Shown: piece after piece, positions 20,766 to 28,377 of the stretch
Numbering within the stretch: position 1 is the stretch's first letter
Layout: each line of letters starts with the position of its first letter
Source of the DNA: Mesorhizobium australicum
GTDB lineage: Bacteria > Pseudomonadota > Alphaproteobacteria > Rhizobiales > Rhizobiaceae
DNA: 64,000 bases
Reading direction: 5' to 3'
Assembly (NCBI RefSeq): GCF_900177325.1
Contig: NZ_FXBL01000004.1
Coordinates: 2,170,001-2,234,000, forward strand
Notes under the pieces: generated by a model
Databases searched by the model: none
Told to the model about the DNA's origin: nothing
Seen by the model: only the letters and a program-made list of their open reading frames with translations
Position numbers and translations under genes: made by a program

Positions 20766-22232
20766 TCAGGCCTCGACCGGCACCGGCTGCGCGGCCTGCG
20801 GGCCGGCGGCAAGACGCACCGGCCGCTTGAGGAAGAGCACCAGCAGCGCGACAGCGAGGAAGCTGCAGAGGCTGTAGACCAACGCGGCCGAGAGCGCCCC
20901 GATGAAGGCCGGGTGCGGCCCGGCACCGGAGGCAAAGCCGCCGGTCAGGCTGGAGAAGAAGATCTGCCCGGCGATGGCGATGCCGAAGGCGCTGCCGAGC
21001 TGCTGGAACGACTGGAGCGACCCCGCGCCGGAGCCCGCATCGCGTGGCTCGACGCTCGCCAGCGCGGTCTGCATCAGCGGCGCGATAGCGGTGCCCATGC
21101 CGAGACCCGAGAGAAGCAGCGGCGCGAGGAACTGCCAGTGGTCCACCGCATCGCCCACGCTCTGCACGACGGAGCGCAGCCAGGCCATGCCGCAGAGCAG
21201 GATGAGCGCGCCGGTCGCGATGCGCTGACGGTGCCAGCGCGAGCCGATGCGGCCGTTGAGGATCGAGGCGACCAGCACGCCGACAGGGAAGGGCATGGTG
21301 GTGAGGCCGGCCATCAGCGGGGTGAAGCCAAAACCCTGCTGCAGGAAGATCGCCAGGAACAGGAATACAGCCATCGAGCCGGAGAAGAAGATCAGTACCA
21401 TGCCGCCGCCGAGGACGAAATTGCCGTTGGCGAGCAGCGACGCCGGCAACAACTGGCTGAGCCCGCGGTCCGCCCGCGAACGTTCATAGAGCACGAACAG
21501 CGCCGCTCCGATAATGCCGGCCGCCAGCATGGCGAAGGTCCAGAGCGGCCAGCCGAGCGTGTGGCCCTCGATGAGCGGGAAGATGACAAGCAGGATGGAG
21601 ACGACGGCGATGGCGATGCCGCCCCAGTCGTTGGTGAGGTTCGGATGCCTTTCAGTCGCTGGCACGATCGCACGGGCGGCGAGCAGCACGGCAATGCCGA
21701 TCGGGATGTTGACCAGGAAGATCGGTCGCCAGTCGAGGCCGAAAAAGTCGCCGCCGATCAGCAGGCCGCCGAGCAGAGGCCCGGTGACCGAGCCGAGGCC
21801 GGCGGTGAGGCCGAAGAAGGAGAACGCGTGTGCCCTTTCCTCCGGCGGAAACATGGATTGGGCGATGGCAAGCACCTGCGGCATCATCATCGCGCCGGTG
21901 AGACCCTGCAGGATGCGCGCGCCGATCAGCACCTCGGTGGTGGGCGCGAGGCCGCAGAGCGCGGAGAAGAAGGTGAAACCGGCCACGCCGGTCATGAACA
22001 TGCGCTTGCGGCCGATCTGGTCGCCGAGCCGGCCAAAGGGCAGCAGTGCGAGGGCGAAGGCCAGCACATAGGCGGCAACCACCCATTCGATCTCGGAGGA
22101 GGAAGCGCCGAGGCTCGCCTGGAGCCGGGGCAGGGCGACGTTGACGATCGAGACGTCGACCATGTTCATGAAGGCTGCGGCCAGCAAGGTGAAAAGGGCG
22201 GCCCAGCGGCGGGGATAGGCGGGAACACTCAT
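20766..22232 (-). CDS. MFS multidrug efflux transporter, DHA2 (EmrB/QacA) type
   Basis: Inner-membrane proton-coupled drug exporter, 488 aa, with about 14 hydrophobic segments. Motif A of the superfamily is visible as LLPFGRLGDQIGRKRMFM (around residue 70) and motif D1-like FMNMVDVSIVNVALP in helix 1, characteristic of DHA2. The listed start gives MSVPAYPRRWAALFTLLAAA. It sits 11 nt downstream of the TetR regulator on the same strand, so the two form an operon under repressor control. No EmrA-type membrane-fusion gene is adjacent. Confidence 0.9.
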   Translation of the reverse strand: MSVPAYPRRWAALFTLLAAAFMNMVDVSIVNVALPRLQASLGASSSEIEWVVAAYVLAFALALLPFGRLGDQIGRKRMFMTGVAGFTFFSALCGLAPTTEVLIGARILQGLTGAMMMPQVLAIAQSMFPPEERAHAFSFFGLTAGLGSVTGPLLGGLLIGGDFFGLDWRPIFLVNIPIGIAVLLAARAIVPATERHPNLTNDWGGIAIAVVSILLVIFPLIEGHTLGWPLWTFAMLAAGIIGAALFVLYERSRADRGLSQLLPASLLANGNFVLGGGMVLIFFSGSMAVFLFLAIFLQQGFGFTPLMAGLTTMPFPVGVLVASILNGRIGSRWHRQRIATGALILLCGMAWLRSVVQSVGDAVDHWQFLAPLLLSGLGMGTAIAPLMQTALASVEPRDAGSGAGSLQSFQQLGSAFGIAIAGQIFFSSLTGGFASGAGPHPAFIGALSAALVYSLCSFLAVALLVLFLKRPVRLAAGPQAAQPVPVEA

Positions 22233-22243
22233 GGGAGAACCTG

Positions 22244-22852
22244 TCAGAGTTCGGAGGACGGACGGCGGAAGCAGCGCTCGAGCTCGGAAAAGACCCTGTC
22301 GAGCGCTTCCGCGGATGGATTGGGCTGCTTGGTGGTCGCGATCATGCCGCCGATGATGATGGAGGCGGCGGCGGACGGGTCGAGGTCGGCGCGAAAGGAG
22401 CCGTTGGCGCGCCCGGCTTCCAGGATGGCGCGCCACTGCTGATGCCAGTAGCCGCGCATCGGCAACATGGCCGCAGCCACCGCAGGATCTCGCCGCGAGC
22501 GTTCCTGCATCTCGCCCATGACCAGATAGCGATCGGGCGTGTTGAGGAAGGTGTCGCGGAAGTCGGCGAATTCCAGCCGCATGCATTCGAGAGGCGTGAG
22601 GCCGTCGCGCGGGCGGGCCCTGTGCTGGGCGATGAAGTCGTCGCGCAGCGACTGCGCGACGAGCGTGATCAGCGCCTCCTTGGAGGGGATGTGGTAGTGC
22701 AGCGTCGCGATGTTGATACCGACCCGCTCGGCGATGTCGCGCATCCGGAGCCCCTCGAAGCCGCGCTCGGCGATCAGCCCACGCACGGCCAACGCGATTT
22801 CGGCGCGGCGGGAATCGGTGTCTCGGCGAGGAGAATCGACGTGTGCTGACAT
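22244..22852 (-). CDS. TetR family transcriptional repressor
   Basis: 202-residue regulator with an N-terminal HTH (RRAEIALAVRGLIAERGFEGLRMRDIAERVGINIATLHYHIPSKEAL, about residues 10-55) and a TetR-like ligand-binding C-terminal domain. It precedes the MFS pump gene in one operon, a standard drug-sensing layout. The start is ambiguous among ATG 22852, ATG 22858 and TTG 22861, because a palindromic operator overlaps the translation start. It probably represses its own operon; the inducer is unknown. Confidence 0.88.
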   Translation of the reverse strand: MSAHVDSPRRDTDSRRAEIALAVRGLIAERGFEGLRMRDIAERVGINIATLHYHIPSKEALITLVAQSLRDDFIAQHRARPRDGLTPLECMRLEFADFRDTFLNTPDRYLVMGEMQERSRRDPAVAAAMLPMRGYWHQQWRAILEAGRANGSFRADLDPSAAASIIIGGMIATTKQPNPSAEALDRVFSELERCFRRPSSEL

Positions 22853-22857
22853 GACCA

Positions 22858-22897
22858 TCAATCAGTTGATTGAGACGGCAATCAATCAGTTGATGGA
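22858..22897. promoter_or_regulatory. Twin TetR operator sites
   Basis: TCAATCAGTTGATTGA (22858-22873) is a near-perfect palindrome, and TCAATCAGTTGATGGA (22882-22897) repeats it 24 bp upstream with one arm degraded. Both sit immediately before the TetR-MFS operon, the expected place for autoregulation. The rest of the gap to 23108 shows nothing assignable. Confidence 0.7.
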
Positions 22898-23108
22898 GTA
22901 GATGTCAAGCCGGATACTTTGCGTTGCGGTTTTGTTCCCGCGATTCAGGCGATCACGATCCTGCCGCGAGTGGCCAGGACCACGCGGGACGCCCGCCAGA
23001 TTCTTGAGCCGACCGGCAGGCCTGGGGGACGCGCGAACAGACAGAAAGGGAGGAAGTTTCGTGCCCCCTCCCGCCATGTTACGGACAGTTCCGGACGATC
23101 TGCGAATG

Positions 23109-23867
23109 TCAGATCAGCCGCACCGACATGCCGCCATCGGCGATCATCGGGCTGCCGGTGACGAAGCTCGAGCGGTCGGAGAGGAGGAAGAGAGCTACCT
23201 GCGCGATCTCCCTGGCGTCCGCCATCCGCTTTATCGGATGGAGATTCGCGATGAAATCAAGCGCATCGGGATTGCCTTCTCCGGCGATTGGCGTGATCGT
23301 ACCTCCCGGCAACAGGGCGTTGATGCGGATGCCTTCCGCGGCGTGTTCCGATGCCAGTGATTGCACCAGTCCAATCAGCCCCGCCTTGGACGCCGCATAG
23401 GCCCCCATCCCCGGCAGGCCGCCGTTGCTGTAGCCGACAAAGGACGACGTGAAGACGATCGAGCCTCGTCCGCTGATCCTCATGGCGGGTATCTGCGCTT
23501 TGGCCGCGAGGAAAGCGGCCGTCAGATTGACCGACATGACGTGGTTCCAGTTGGCCAATCCCATGTCCGGGACGGGACCCATCTCCCCCATGATGCCGGC
23601 ATTGTTGAATGCACCGTCCAGGTTCCCGAACTCCTTCACGGCGAGATCGACCAAGGCCTCGGCGTAGCCTTCATCCTTGACGTCGCCGGCGAGGAAGACC
23701 GCCCTGCCATTGCCCGGGTTGATTGTGCCGGCAAGGGCTTCGAGTTCGGCCGACCGGCGCGCTCCGAGGATTACATTCGCGCCTTCGTCGGCAAACAGCA
23801 GTGCCGCCGCCGCGCCAATGCCGCTGCTCGCCCCTGTGATGATGATCGATTTGTCTTTCAGTTCCAT
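23109..23867 (-). CDS. Short-chain dehydrogenase/reductase (SDR), classical type
   Basis: 252-residue NAD(P)-dependent oxidoreductase. The cofactor motif TGASSGIG is at residues 12-19, NNAG at about 88-91, and the catalytic Ser...Tyr-x3-Lys is in TSSFVGYSN...GAYAASKAG (Ser about 140, Tyr about 155, Lys about 159). The ending SDRSSFVTGSPMIADGGMSVR is classical. The substrate cannot be read. It is 124 bp from the leftward HxlR regulator upstream and may be in its regulon. Confidence 0.9.
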   Translation of the reverse strand: MELKDKSIIITGASSGIGAAAALLFADEGANVILGARRSAELEALAGTINPGNGRAVFLAGDVKDEGYAEALVDLAVKEFGNLDGAFNNAGIMGEMGPVPDMGLANWNHVMSVNLTAAFLAAKAQIPAMRISGRGSIVFTSSFVGYSNGGLPGMGAYAASKAGLIGLVQSLASEHAAEGIRINALLPGGTITPIAGEGNPDALDFIANLHPIKRMADAREIAQVALFLLSDRSSFVTGSPMIADGGMSVRLI

Positions 23868-23991
23868 GTCGTGTCTCTCCTGAGGTTCACGTCATGGGAA
23901 TACCGGCGTCACAGATACCCTCGCCACCCGTTTCCCGCCCGCGCCCTCAAGACGCGGCGATCGCTCGGAATGGCGTACGGCCATGGGGCTT

Positions 23992-24684
23992 CTATTGGAC
24001 CCGCCGCGCAATCGGGGCGAAGGCGCTGAGGCCGAGCCACTGCGGCATCGAACGCGCCAGATGCGGGTCGCCTTCGATCTTGATCTGGCCGCTCTCGGTC
24101 TCGTTCTTGATGGTCGTCAGCCCCATCCAGACCGCGGTCATCGCGCGCAGGGAGCTCTTGACGAGAAGGTCGAGCTCATGGCCCGGGTCGAAATTGCACA
24201 GATCGACTGTGCCGCTCTCGACGACCAGCCACCATCTCTTCTGTGCCTGCGGAAGTTCCGAATACAGAAACTGTATCGTGCAACGCCTTTCCGGCAGGAG
24301 GCCGGCGTTGAGGCTGCGGCGCATGTCCCACATCAGGAGCGAAGGGTCGAGGTTCTTCAGGGTGAGGCGCGATTCCATCCAGCGCTGGGCCCAGTTGCCC
24401 AGGCCCATGATCACGGGACGCAACTCCTCGCCGGCTTCGGAAAGCCGATATTCGACCGTGCCATTGGGCTTGCGGGAGGCGACGATCACGCCCGCCTGCT
24501 GCAGCTCCTTCAGCCTTTTCGACAGCAGCGCCGGCGACATTTTCGGCACGCCGCGGCGCAGATCGGTGAAGCGGGTGCTGCCGCAGAGGAGCTCCCGGAC
24601 CACCAGTGTGGTCCAGCGGCTACACAGGATCTCGGACGCCATCGAGACCGGGCAGAACTGACCGTAACTACCGCGTTCCTGCAT
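23992..24684 (-). CDS. HxlR-type winged-helix regulator with C-terminal sterol-carrier-like domain
   Basis: N-terminal HxlR HTH (residues 8-100: FCPVSMASEILCSRWTTLVVRELLCGSTRFTDLRRGVPKMSPALLSKRLKELQQAGVI) with the conserved single Cys near residue 11. The C-terminal 100 residues (SELPQAQKRWWLVVESGTVDLC... TETESGQIKIEGDP-like) resemble an SCP2-type lipid-binding domain fused in a subset of HxlR proteins; this second assignment is tentative. It is divergent from the acyl-CoA dehydrogenase (133 bp apart) and probably controls it and/or the SDR. Confidence 0.82.
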   Translation of the reverse strand: MQERGSYGQFCPVSMASEILCSRWTTLVVRELLCGSTRFTDLRRGVPKMSPALLSKRLKELQQAGVIVASRKPNGTVEYRLSEAGEELRPVIMGLGNWAQRWMESRLTLKNLDPSLLMWDMRRSLNAGLLPERRCTIQFLYSELPQAQKRWWLVVESGTVDLCNFDPGHELDLLVKSSLRAMTAVWMGLTTIKNETESGQIKIEGDPHLARSMPQWLGLSAFAPIARRVQ

Positions 24685-24816
24685 CGACGGGCCTCCGTTG
24701 AGCCGAGACAGAATACTCCAGAAGCAAGGCGCCGGAAACAGCGAGGTTCACTTTCTGAACTGGATCGGCTGCCGGGCCGCGAGAGATCATGGAGCATCAG
24801 ATCAATGGAGGTTTCC

Positions 24817-25980
24817 ATGTCAGCTACACTCAACTTGAAGGAATACTCGGCGACGGCGATCGACGATCCCCGCGACGTGGTCGCGGTCGCCCACCGGATC
24901 GCGCCGATGCTCGCGGCGCGCGCCGACGAGGTCGATGAAACCGGCCGGTTCGTGGCCGAAAACTACGACCTCCTGAAGCAGGAAGGCCTCGTCGAGGCAG
25001 GCGTGCCGATCGAGTTGGGAGGCGGCGGCGCAGAGGTGGCTGACCTCGCAGAGATGCTCAGGGTCATGGCGCGCTCCTGCGGATCAACCGCGCTTGCCTT
25101 TGCCATGCACACCCATCAGGTCGCGATCCCCGCCTGGCGCTGGCGGCACCAGAAGGTGGCTGCGGTTGAACCGCTGCTGCGCCGGGTGGCGGCCGAGCGG
25201 CTGGTGCTTCTGTCGTCGGGCGGTTCCGACTGGATCGGCGGCTCCGGCAAGGCCGAGAAGGTGGAAGGCGGCTATCGCGTCAACGCGCGCAAGGCGTTCA
25301 CCTCCGGCGCCGAGGCGGGCAGCATCCTGATGACGGGAGCCATCGTTGAGGATGAGGGCGGCAATTGCTCGGTCATCCATTTCGGCGCGCCGATGACGTC
25401 GAGCAGTGTGCGGATAGAGCAGACGTGGCGCACGCTCGGCATGCGAGGAACCGCCTCGAACGACGTTGTCATCGAGGACCTTTTCGTGCCGGACGCCAGC
25501 GTTTCGTTTTCCCGCAAGGCGGGGGAATGGCATCCGGTGTTCCAGACCATCGTCACGATCGCTTTTCCGCTGATCTATGCCGTCTATCTCGGCATTGCCG
25601 AGAGTGCGCGGGATATCGCAGTCGAGATCGCCAAGACGAAGACCGGTGCCGATGCGGCGATCGCCGGGCGTATGGATACGGAGCTTCGCGCCGCCCAGCT
25701 CGCACATCGCTGGATGCTTGACGCGGTGGCGCGCGATGCCCCGTCCGCTGATACCGTCAACGAGGTGATGATCGGCCGTACGCTCGTGGCGCGCCATGGG
25801 ATCGAAGCTGTCGAACTCGCGATGGAGCTGGCAGGCGGCACCTCGTTCTACCGCAAGGCAGGCCTGGAGAGGCGGTTCCGCGACATCCAGGGCGCCCGCT
25901 TCCATCCGCTCCAGAGCGGGCCGCAGGCGCGCTATGCTGGGGCCGTGGCGCTCGGTCGCCCGACGGCGTCGATCTTCTGA
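24817..25980 (+). CDS. Acyl-CoA dehydrogenase family flavoprotein
   Basis: 387-residue FAD enzyme of the acyl-CoA dehydrogenase/monooxygenase superfamily. The N-terminal helical domain (FVAENYDLLKQEGLVEAGVPIELGG), middle beta domain (KAEKVEGGYRVNARKAFTSGAEAG; TWRTLGMRGTASNDVVIEDLFVP) and C-terminal helical domain (ELAMELAGGTSFYRKAGLERRFRDIQGARFHPLQ) are all present. The last motif lacks an obvious catalytic Glu, so a substrate other than an acyl-CoA is possible. GGAGG precedes the ATG. Divergent from the HxlR regulator. Confidence 0.85.
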   Translation: MSATLNLKEYSATAIDDPRDVVAVAHRIAPMLAARADEVDETGRFVAENYDLLKQEGLVEAGVPIELGGGGAEVADLAEMLRVMARSCGSTALAFAMHTHQVAIPAWRWRHQKVAAVEPLLRRVAAERLVLLSSGGSDWIGGSGKAEKVEGGYRVNARKAFTSGAEAGSILMTGAIVEDEGGNCSVIHFGAPMTSSSVRIEQTWRTLGMRGTASNDVVIEDLFVPDASVSFSRKAGEWHPVFQTIVTIAFPLIYAVYLGIAESARDIAVEIAKTKTGADAAIAGRMDTELRAAQLAHRWMLDAVARDAPSADTVNEVMIGRTLVARHGIEAVELAMELAGGTSFYRKAGLERRFRDIQGARFHPLQSGPQARYAGAVALGRPTASIF

Positions 25981-25988
25981 CGAGCAGC

Positions 25989-26021
25989 GGCAGGCCGCCG
26001 TTCGTCAGGCGGCGGCCTGCC
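25989..26021. terminator. Bidirectional hairpin between convergent genes
   Basis: GGCAGGCCGCCG and CGGCGGCCTGCC form a perfect 12-bp stem with a 9-nt loop. It lies directly after the acyl-CoA dehydrogenase stop and includes the last codons and the stop of the convergent 59-aa gene. It has no good T-tract; probably a shared terminator. Confidence 0.6.
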
Positions 26022-26184
26022 TTGGCTCGCTCGGCGCGAGGCCGGCTGCGCGTTCGCAGTGCTCGACGTGTTTTTCGAGCGCGTCTTTGGACAGAACCGC
26101 GCTGATGGTGCAGATGTCGCGGTTCTGGAACTTCGGCATGCGCTGAAGCTCCTGGAGCCGCACGAGCAGGGCGCCACGGGTCAT
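26005..26184 (-). CDS. Small hypothetical protein, 59 aa
   Basis: Begins MTRGALLVRLQELQRMPKFQ, contains two cysteines (DICTISAV and VEHCERA) and ends in EPRQAAA. AAGGAG lies 6 nt before the ATG, and the coding frame has chromosomal-type codon use, which is why I call it despite its size. The Cys-plus-His arrangement (KHVEHCERA) could bind metal, but that is speculation. The 3' end lies inside a terminator-like hairpin. Not recognised. Confidence 0.55.
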   Translation of the reverse strand: MTRGALLVRLQELQRMPKFQNRDICTISAVLSKDALEKHVEHCERAAGLAPSEPRQAAA

Positions 26185-26270
26185 GTTCGTCTCCTTCGTT
26201 AGAGCAATGTCCGGCCGGACTGGTCTGATCCGGTCGGGCCTCCAGGCGTCGTCCCCCGCCAGTTCGAAGA

Positions 26271-26549
26271 TCAGGCGGCTTTCTTCTCCACCTTCTTCTC
26301 GGCATGGAGAGGAATCTCGATGTCGACTTCGAGGGTAGAGACGTTGTCGCCGCGCTCCATCGTGACGCTCACCTTCTCGGGATCGATCGTCACGTGCTTG
26401 GCGACGACGGCGAGGATCTCCTCGCGCAGGATCGTCACGAGGTCGGACTGGCCGCCGATATGGACCCGCTCATGCGCCAGCAGGATCTGCAGGCGCTCGC
26501 GCGCTGCCGGCGCAGAGCCCTTGCGGTTGAAGAACGTGAACAGGCTCAT
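26271..26549 (-). CDS. minE: Cell division topological specificity factor MinE
   Basis: 92-residue MinE. The N-terminal membrane-targeting/MinD-binding part reads [28 protein letters not shown] (the conserved A-x-x-R-L-x-x-x-L-x-x-E/D-R core), followed by the topological specificity domain ([41 protein letters not shown]). It stimulates MinD ATPase and restricts MinCD to the cell poles. Its start overlaps the minD stop by 4 nt in the minC-minD-minE operon. Confidence 0.95.
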   Translation of the reverse strand: MSLFTFFNRKGSAPAARERLQILLAHERVHIGGQSDLVTILREEILAVVAKHVTIDPEKVSVTMERGDNVSTLEVDIEIPLHAEKKVEKKAA

Positions 26550-27361
26550 GCCGCCCTCCTTCCGAACATCTTTGCGAGGATGCTGCGCTTCTCGCCCGGG
26601 ATGGTGACCGGGATCGTCTCGCCGGCGAGGCGGCGGGCCGCCTGCGCATAGGCCATGGCAGGGGCGCTGCGGGCATCGGCCAACGTGACCGGCGTGCCGA
26701 GGTTGGAGGCGCGCAGCACGTCCATGCTCTCCGGGATGATGCCGATTAGCGGGATCGAGAGGATCTCGAGCACGTCGTCGACCTTCAGCATGTCGCCGCG
26801 GGCGGCCCGGGCGGGGTCGTAGCGGGTGAGAAGAAGGTGCTTCTCCATCCGCTCGCCATTCTCGGCCTTGAGCGTCTTGGAATCGAGCAAGCCGATGATG
26901 CGGTCGGAATCGCGCACCGACGAGACTTCCGGATTGGTGACGATGACGGCGGCATCCGCGTGGCGCATGGCGAGCGTCGCGCCGCGCTCGATGCCGGCCG
27001 GACTGTCGCAGATGATCCAGTCGAAGTGCTTCTTCAGCGTCTCCATGACGGTGGCGACGCCCTCGGCGGTGAGCGCGTCCTTGTCGCGGGTCTGGGAGGC
27101 GGGCAGCAGGAACAGCGTCTCGACCCGCTTGTCGCGGATCAGCGCCTGGGGAAGTTTGGCGTCACCCTGGACGACGTTGACGAGGTCGTAGACCACGCGG
27201 CGCTCGGCGCCCATCACCAAGTCGAGATTGCGCAGGCCGACGTCGAAGTCGATGACGACCGTCTTGTCGCCGCGCTGCGCGAGCGCGGCTCCCAGCGCCG
27301 CCGTCGACGTCGTCTTGCCGACGCCGCCTTTACCCGATGTGACCACGATAACCTTTGCCAT
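26546..27361 (-). CDS. minD: Septum site-determining ATPase MinD
   Basis: 271-residue membrane-cycling ATPase that recruits MinC. The deviant Walker A, with the signature Lys, is KGGVGKTTS (residues 11-19); switch I and II and the Walker B-like [10 protein letters not shown] and CDSPAGIE motifs follow. The C-terminal amphipathic membrane-targeting helix is near the end ([15 protein letters not shown]). It is the middle gene of the operon, 31 nt after minC and overlapping minE. Confidence 0.97.
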   Translation of the reverse strand: MAKVIVVTSGKGGVGKTTSTAALGAALAQRGDKTVVIDFDVGLRNLDLVMGAERRVVYDLVNVVQGDAKLPQALIRDKRVETLFLLPASQTRDKDALTAEGVATVMETLKKHFDWIICDSPAGIERGATLAMRHADAAVIVTNPEVSSVRDSDRIIGLLDSKTLKAENGERMEKHLLLTRYDPARAARGDMLKVDDVLEILSIPLIGIIPESMDVLRASNLGTPVTLADARSAPAMAYAQAARRLAGETIPVTIPGEKRSILAKMFGRRAA

Positions 27362-27392
27362 ACGTCTCTCCTGTCCCCCTGGTCCTGCCGTC

Positions 27393-28139
27393 TCAGTTCA
27401 GTGTTTCCGCCATGATGGCGTCGCCTTCGAGCCAGAACTGCACGGCCTGGCCGCGCAGCTTCCTGTCCATGTCCTCGGCCGTCTTGTAGAGGCCGTCGAT
27501 CGCCAGAAGCTCGGCCTCGAGCTTGCGGCAGAAGATGCGCGCCGAGACGTTGCCGACCGTGCCGGCGAGCGCGCGTCCGCGCAGCGTGCCGTAGACGTGG
27601 ATCGAACCGCCGGCGACGACCTCGGCGCCCGAGGCGACCGAGCCGATGATGGTGACGTCGCCCTCAGGGAAGACGACCGATTGGCCGGAGCGCACCGGCT
27701 CGCGGATGATGATGGAAGGCACGGAGCGGGCGGGCCGTATGTCGATCTGGGGCGAGGGCGCTGCGGCCGGCTCTTCGGCCTGCGCCTCACTGGCGGCTTC
27801 CTCGGAGGGGGCCTCGAAGTCGGGGCCCGGGCGGCCGCCCTTCATGGCGGGTGGCATGCCGGGGCCGATGAGCGACGGGCGCGCGCCCTCGATGCCCATG
27901 ATCCAGACATTGCGCTTGCCGAGCTCGGCGATCAGCTCGGCGAGGCCGGCCTTGGTGATGTCGACGTTCTCCAGGTCGAGTACGACGGGCCGGTTGAGGA
28001 AGAAGCCGGCGGAGCGCGATGCAAGATCGTCGAGCCGCGCAAGCCAGTCTTCTATCGGGAGTTCCGGGGAGAGCGTGAGAGCCAGGAAGGACCGGCCCTT
28101 GAGGCGGATTGGACGGTTGTCTGTTAGCGATTCGGTCAT
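27393..28139 (-). CDS. minC: Septum formation inhibitor MinC
   Basis: 248-residue FtsZ antagonist. The N-terminal domain (residues 10-105: IRLKGRSFLALTLSPELPIEDWLARLDDLA) is followed by a proline-, alanine- and glutamate-rich linker and the C-terminal beta-helix domain (SIIIREPVRSGQSVVFPEGDVTIIGSVASGAEVVAGGSIHVYGTLRGRALAGTVGN) that dimerises and binds MinD. First gene of minCDE, with a CtrA-type box about 45 bp upstream. Confidence 0.95.
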   Translation of the reverse strand: MTESLTDNRPIRLKGRSFLALTLSPELPIEDWLARLDDLASRSAGFFLNRPVVLDLENVDITKAGLAELIAELGKRNVWIMGIEGARPSLIGPGMPPAMKGGRPGPDFEAPSEEAASEAQAEEPAAAPSPQIDIRPARSVPSIIIREPVRSGQSVVFPEGDVTIIGSVASGAEVVAGGSIHVYGTLRGRALAGTVGNVSARIFCRKLEAELLAIDGLYKTAEDMDRKLRGQAVQFWLEGDAIMAETLN

Positions 28140-28183
28140 CTTGGTTAACGCTCTGTTGCGTCGACCAAGTATGGGGCTGATGG

Positions 28184-28199
28184 TTAATCAAAAGTTAAC
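28184..28199. promoter_or_regulatory. Full CtrA box upstream of minCDE
   Basis: TTAATCAAAAGTTAAC fits the alphaproteobacterial CtrA consensus TTAA-N7-TTAA(C) exactly. It is 45 bp upstream of the minC start codon, in a region otherwise poor in AT. CtrA control of division genes, including the Min system in rhizobia, is established knowledge; binding at this site is inference. Confidence 0.65.
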
Positions 28200-28377
28200 G
28201 GCGGATGCCAGCGCGCGGCCTCTCGCCGAGCGGTGGAATCCCATAAACGATTGAAGTGAAAGGAAAATCTTGACGCACCGCCGTTTTGCGGCGCGTCGGC
28301 CAATCGTTAAAATTTCCTGGTCGGCCAGACGAGCGCCGGAATGACGCGGAAGCGTCTCCGGGCGCCCAACGGAAGGG

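Noticed and set aside
23983..24816. In-frame extension of the acyl-CoA dehydrogenase gene far upstream
   Set aside because: It is antisense to the HxlR regulator, whose domains are clear, and the ATG at 24817 has a good GGAGG site.
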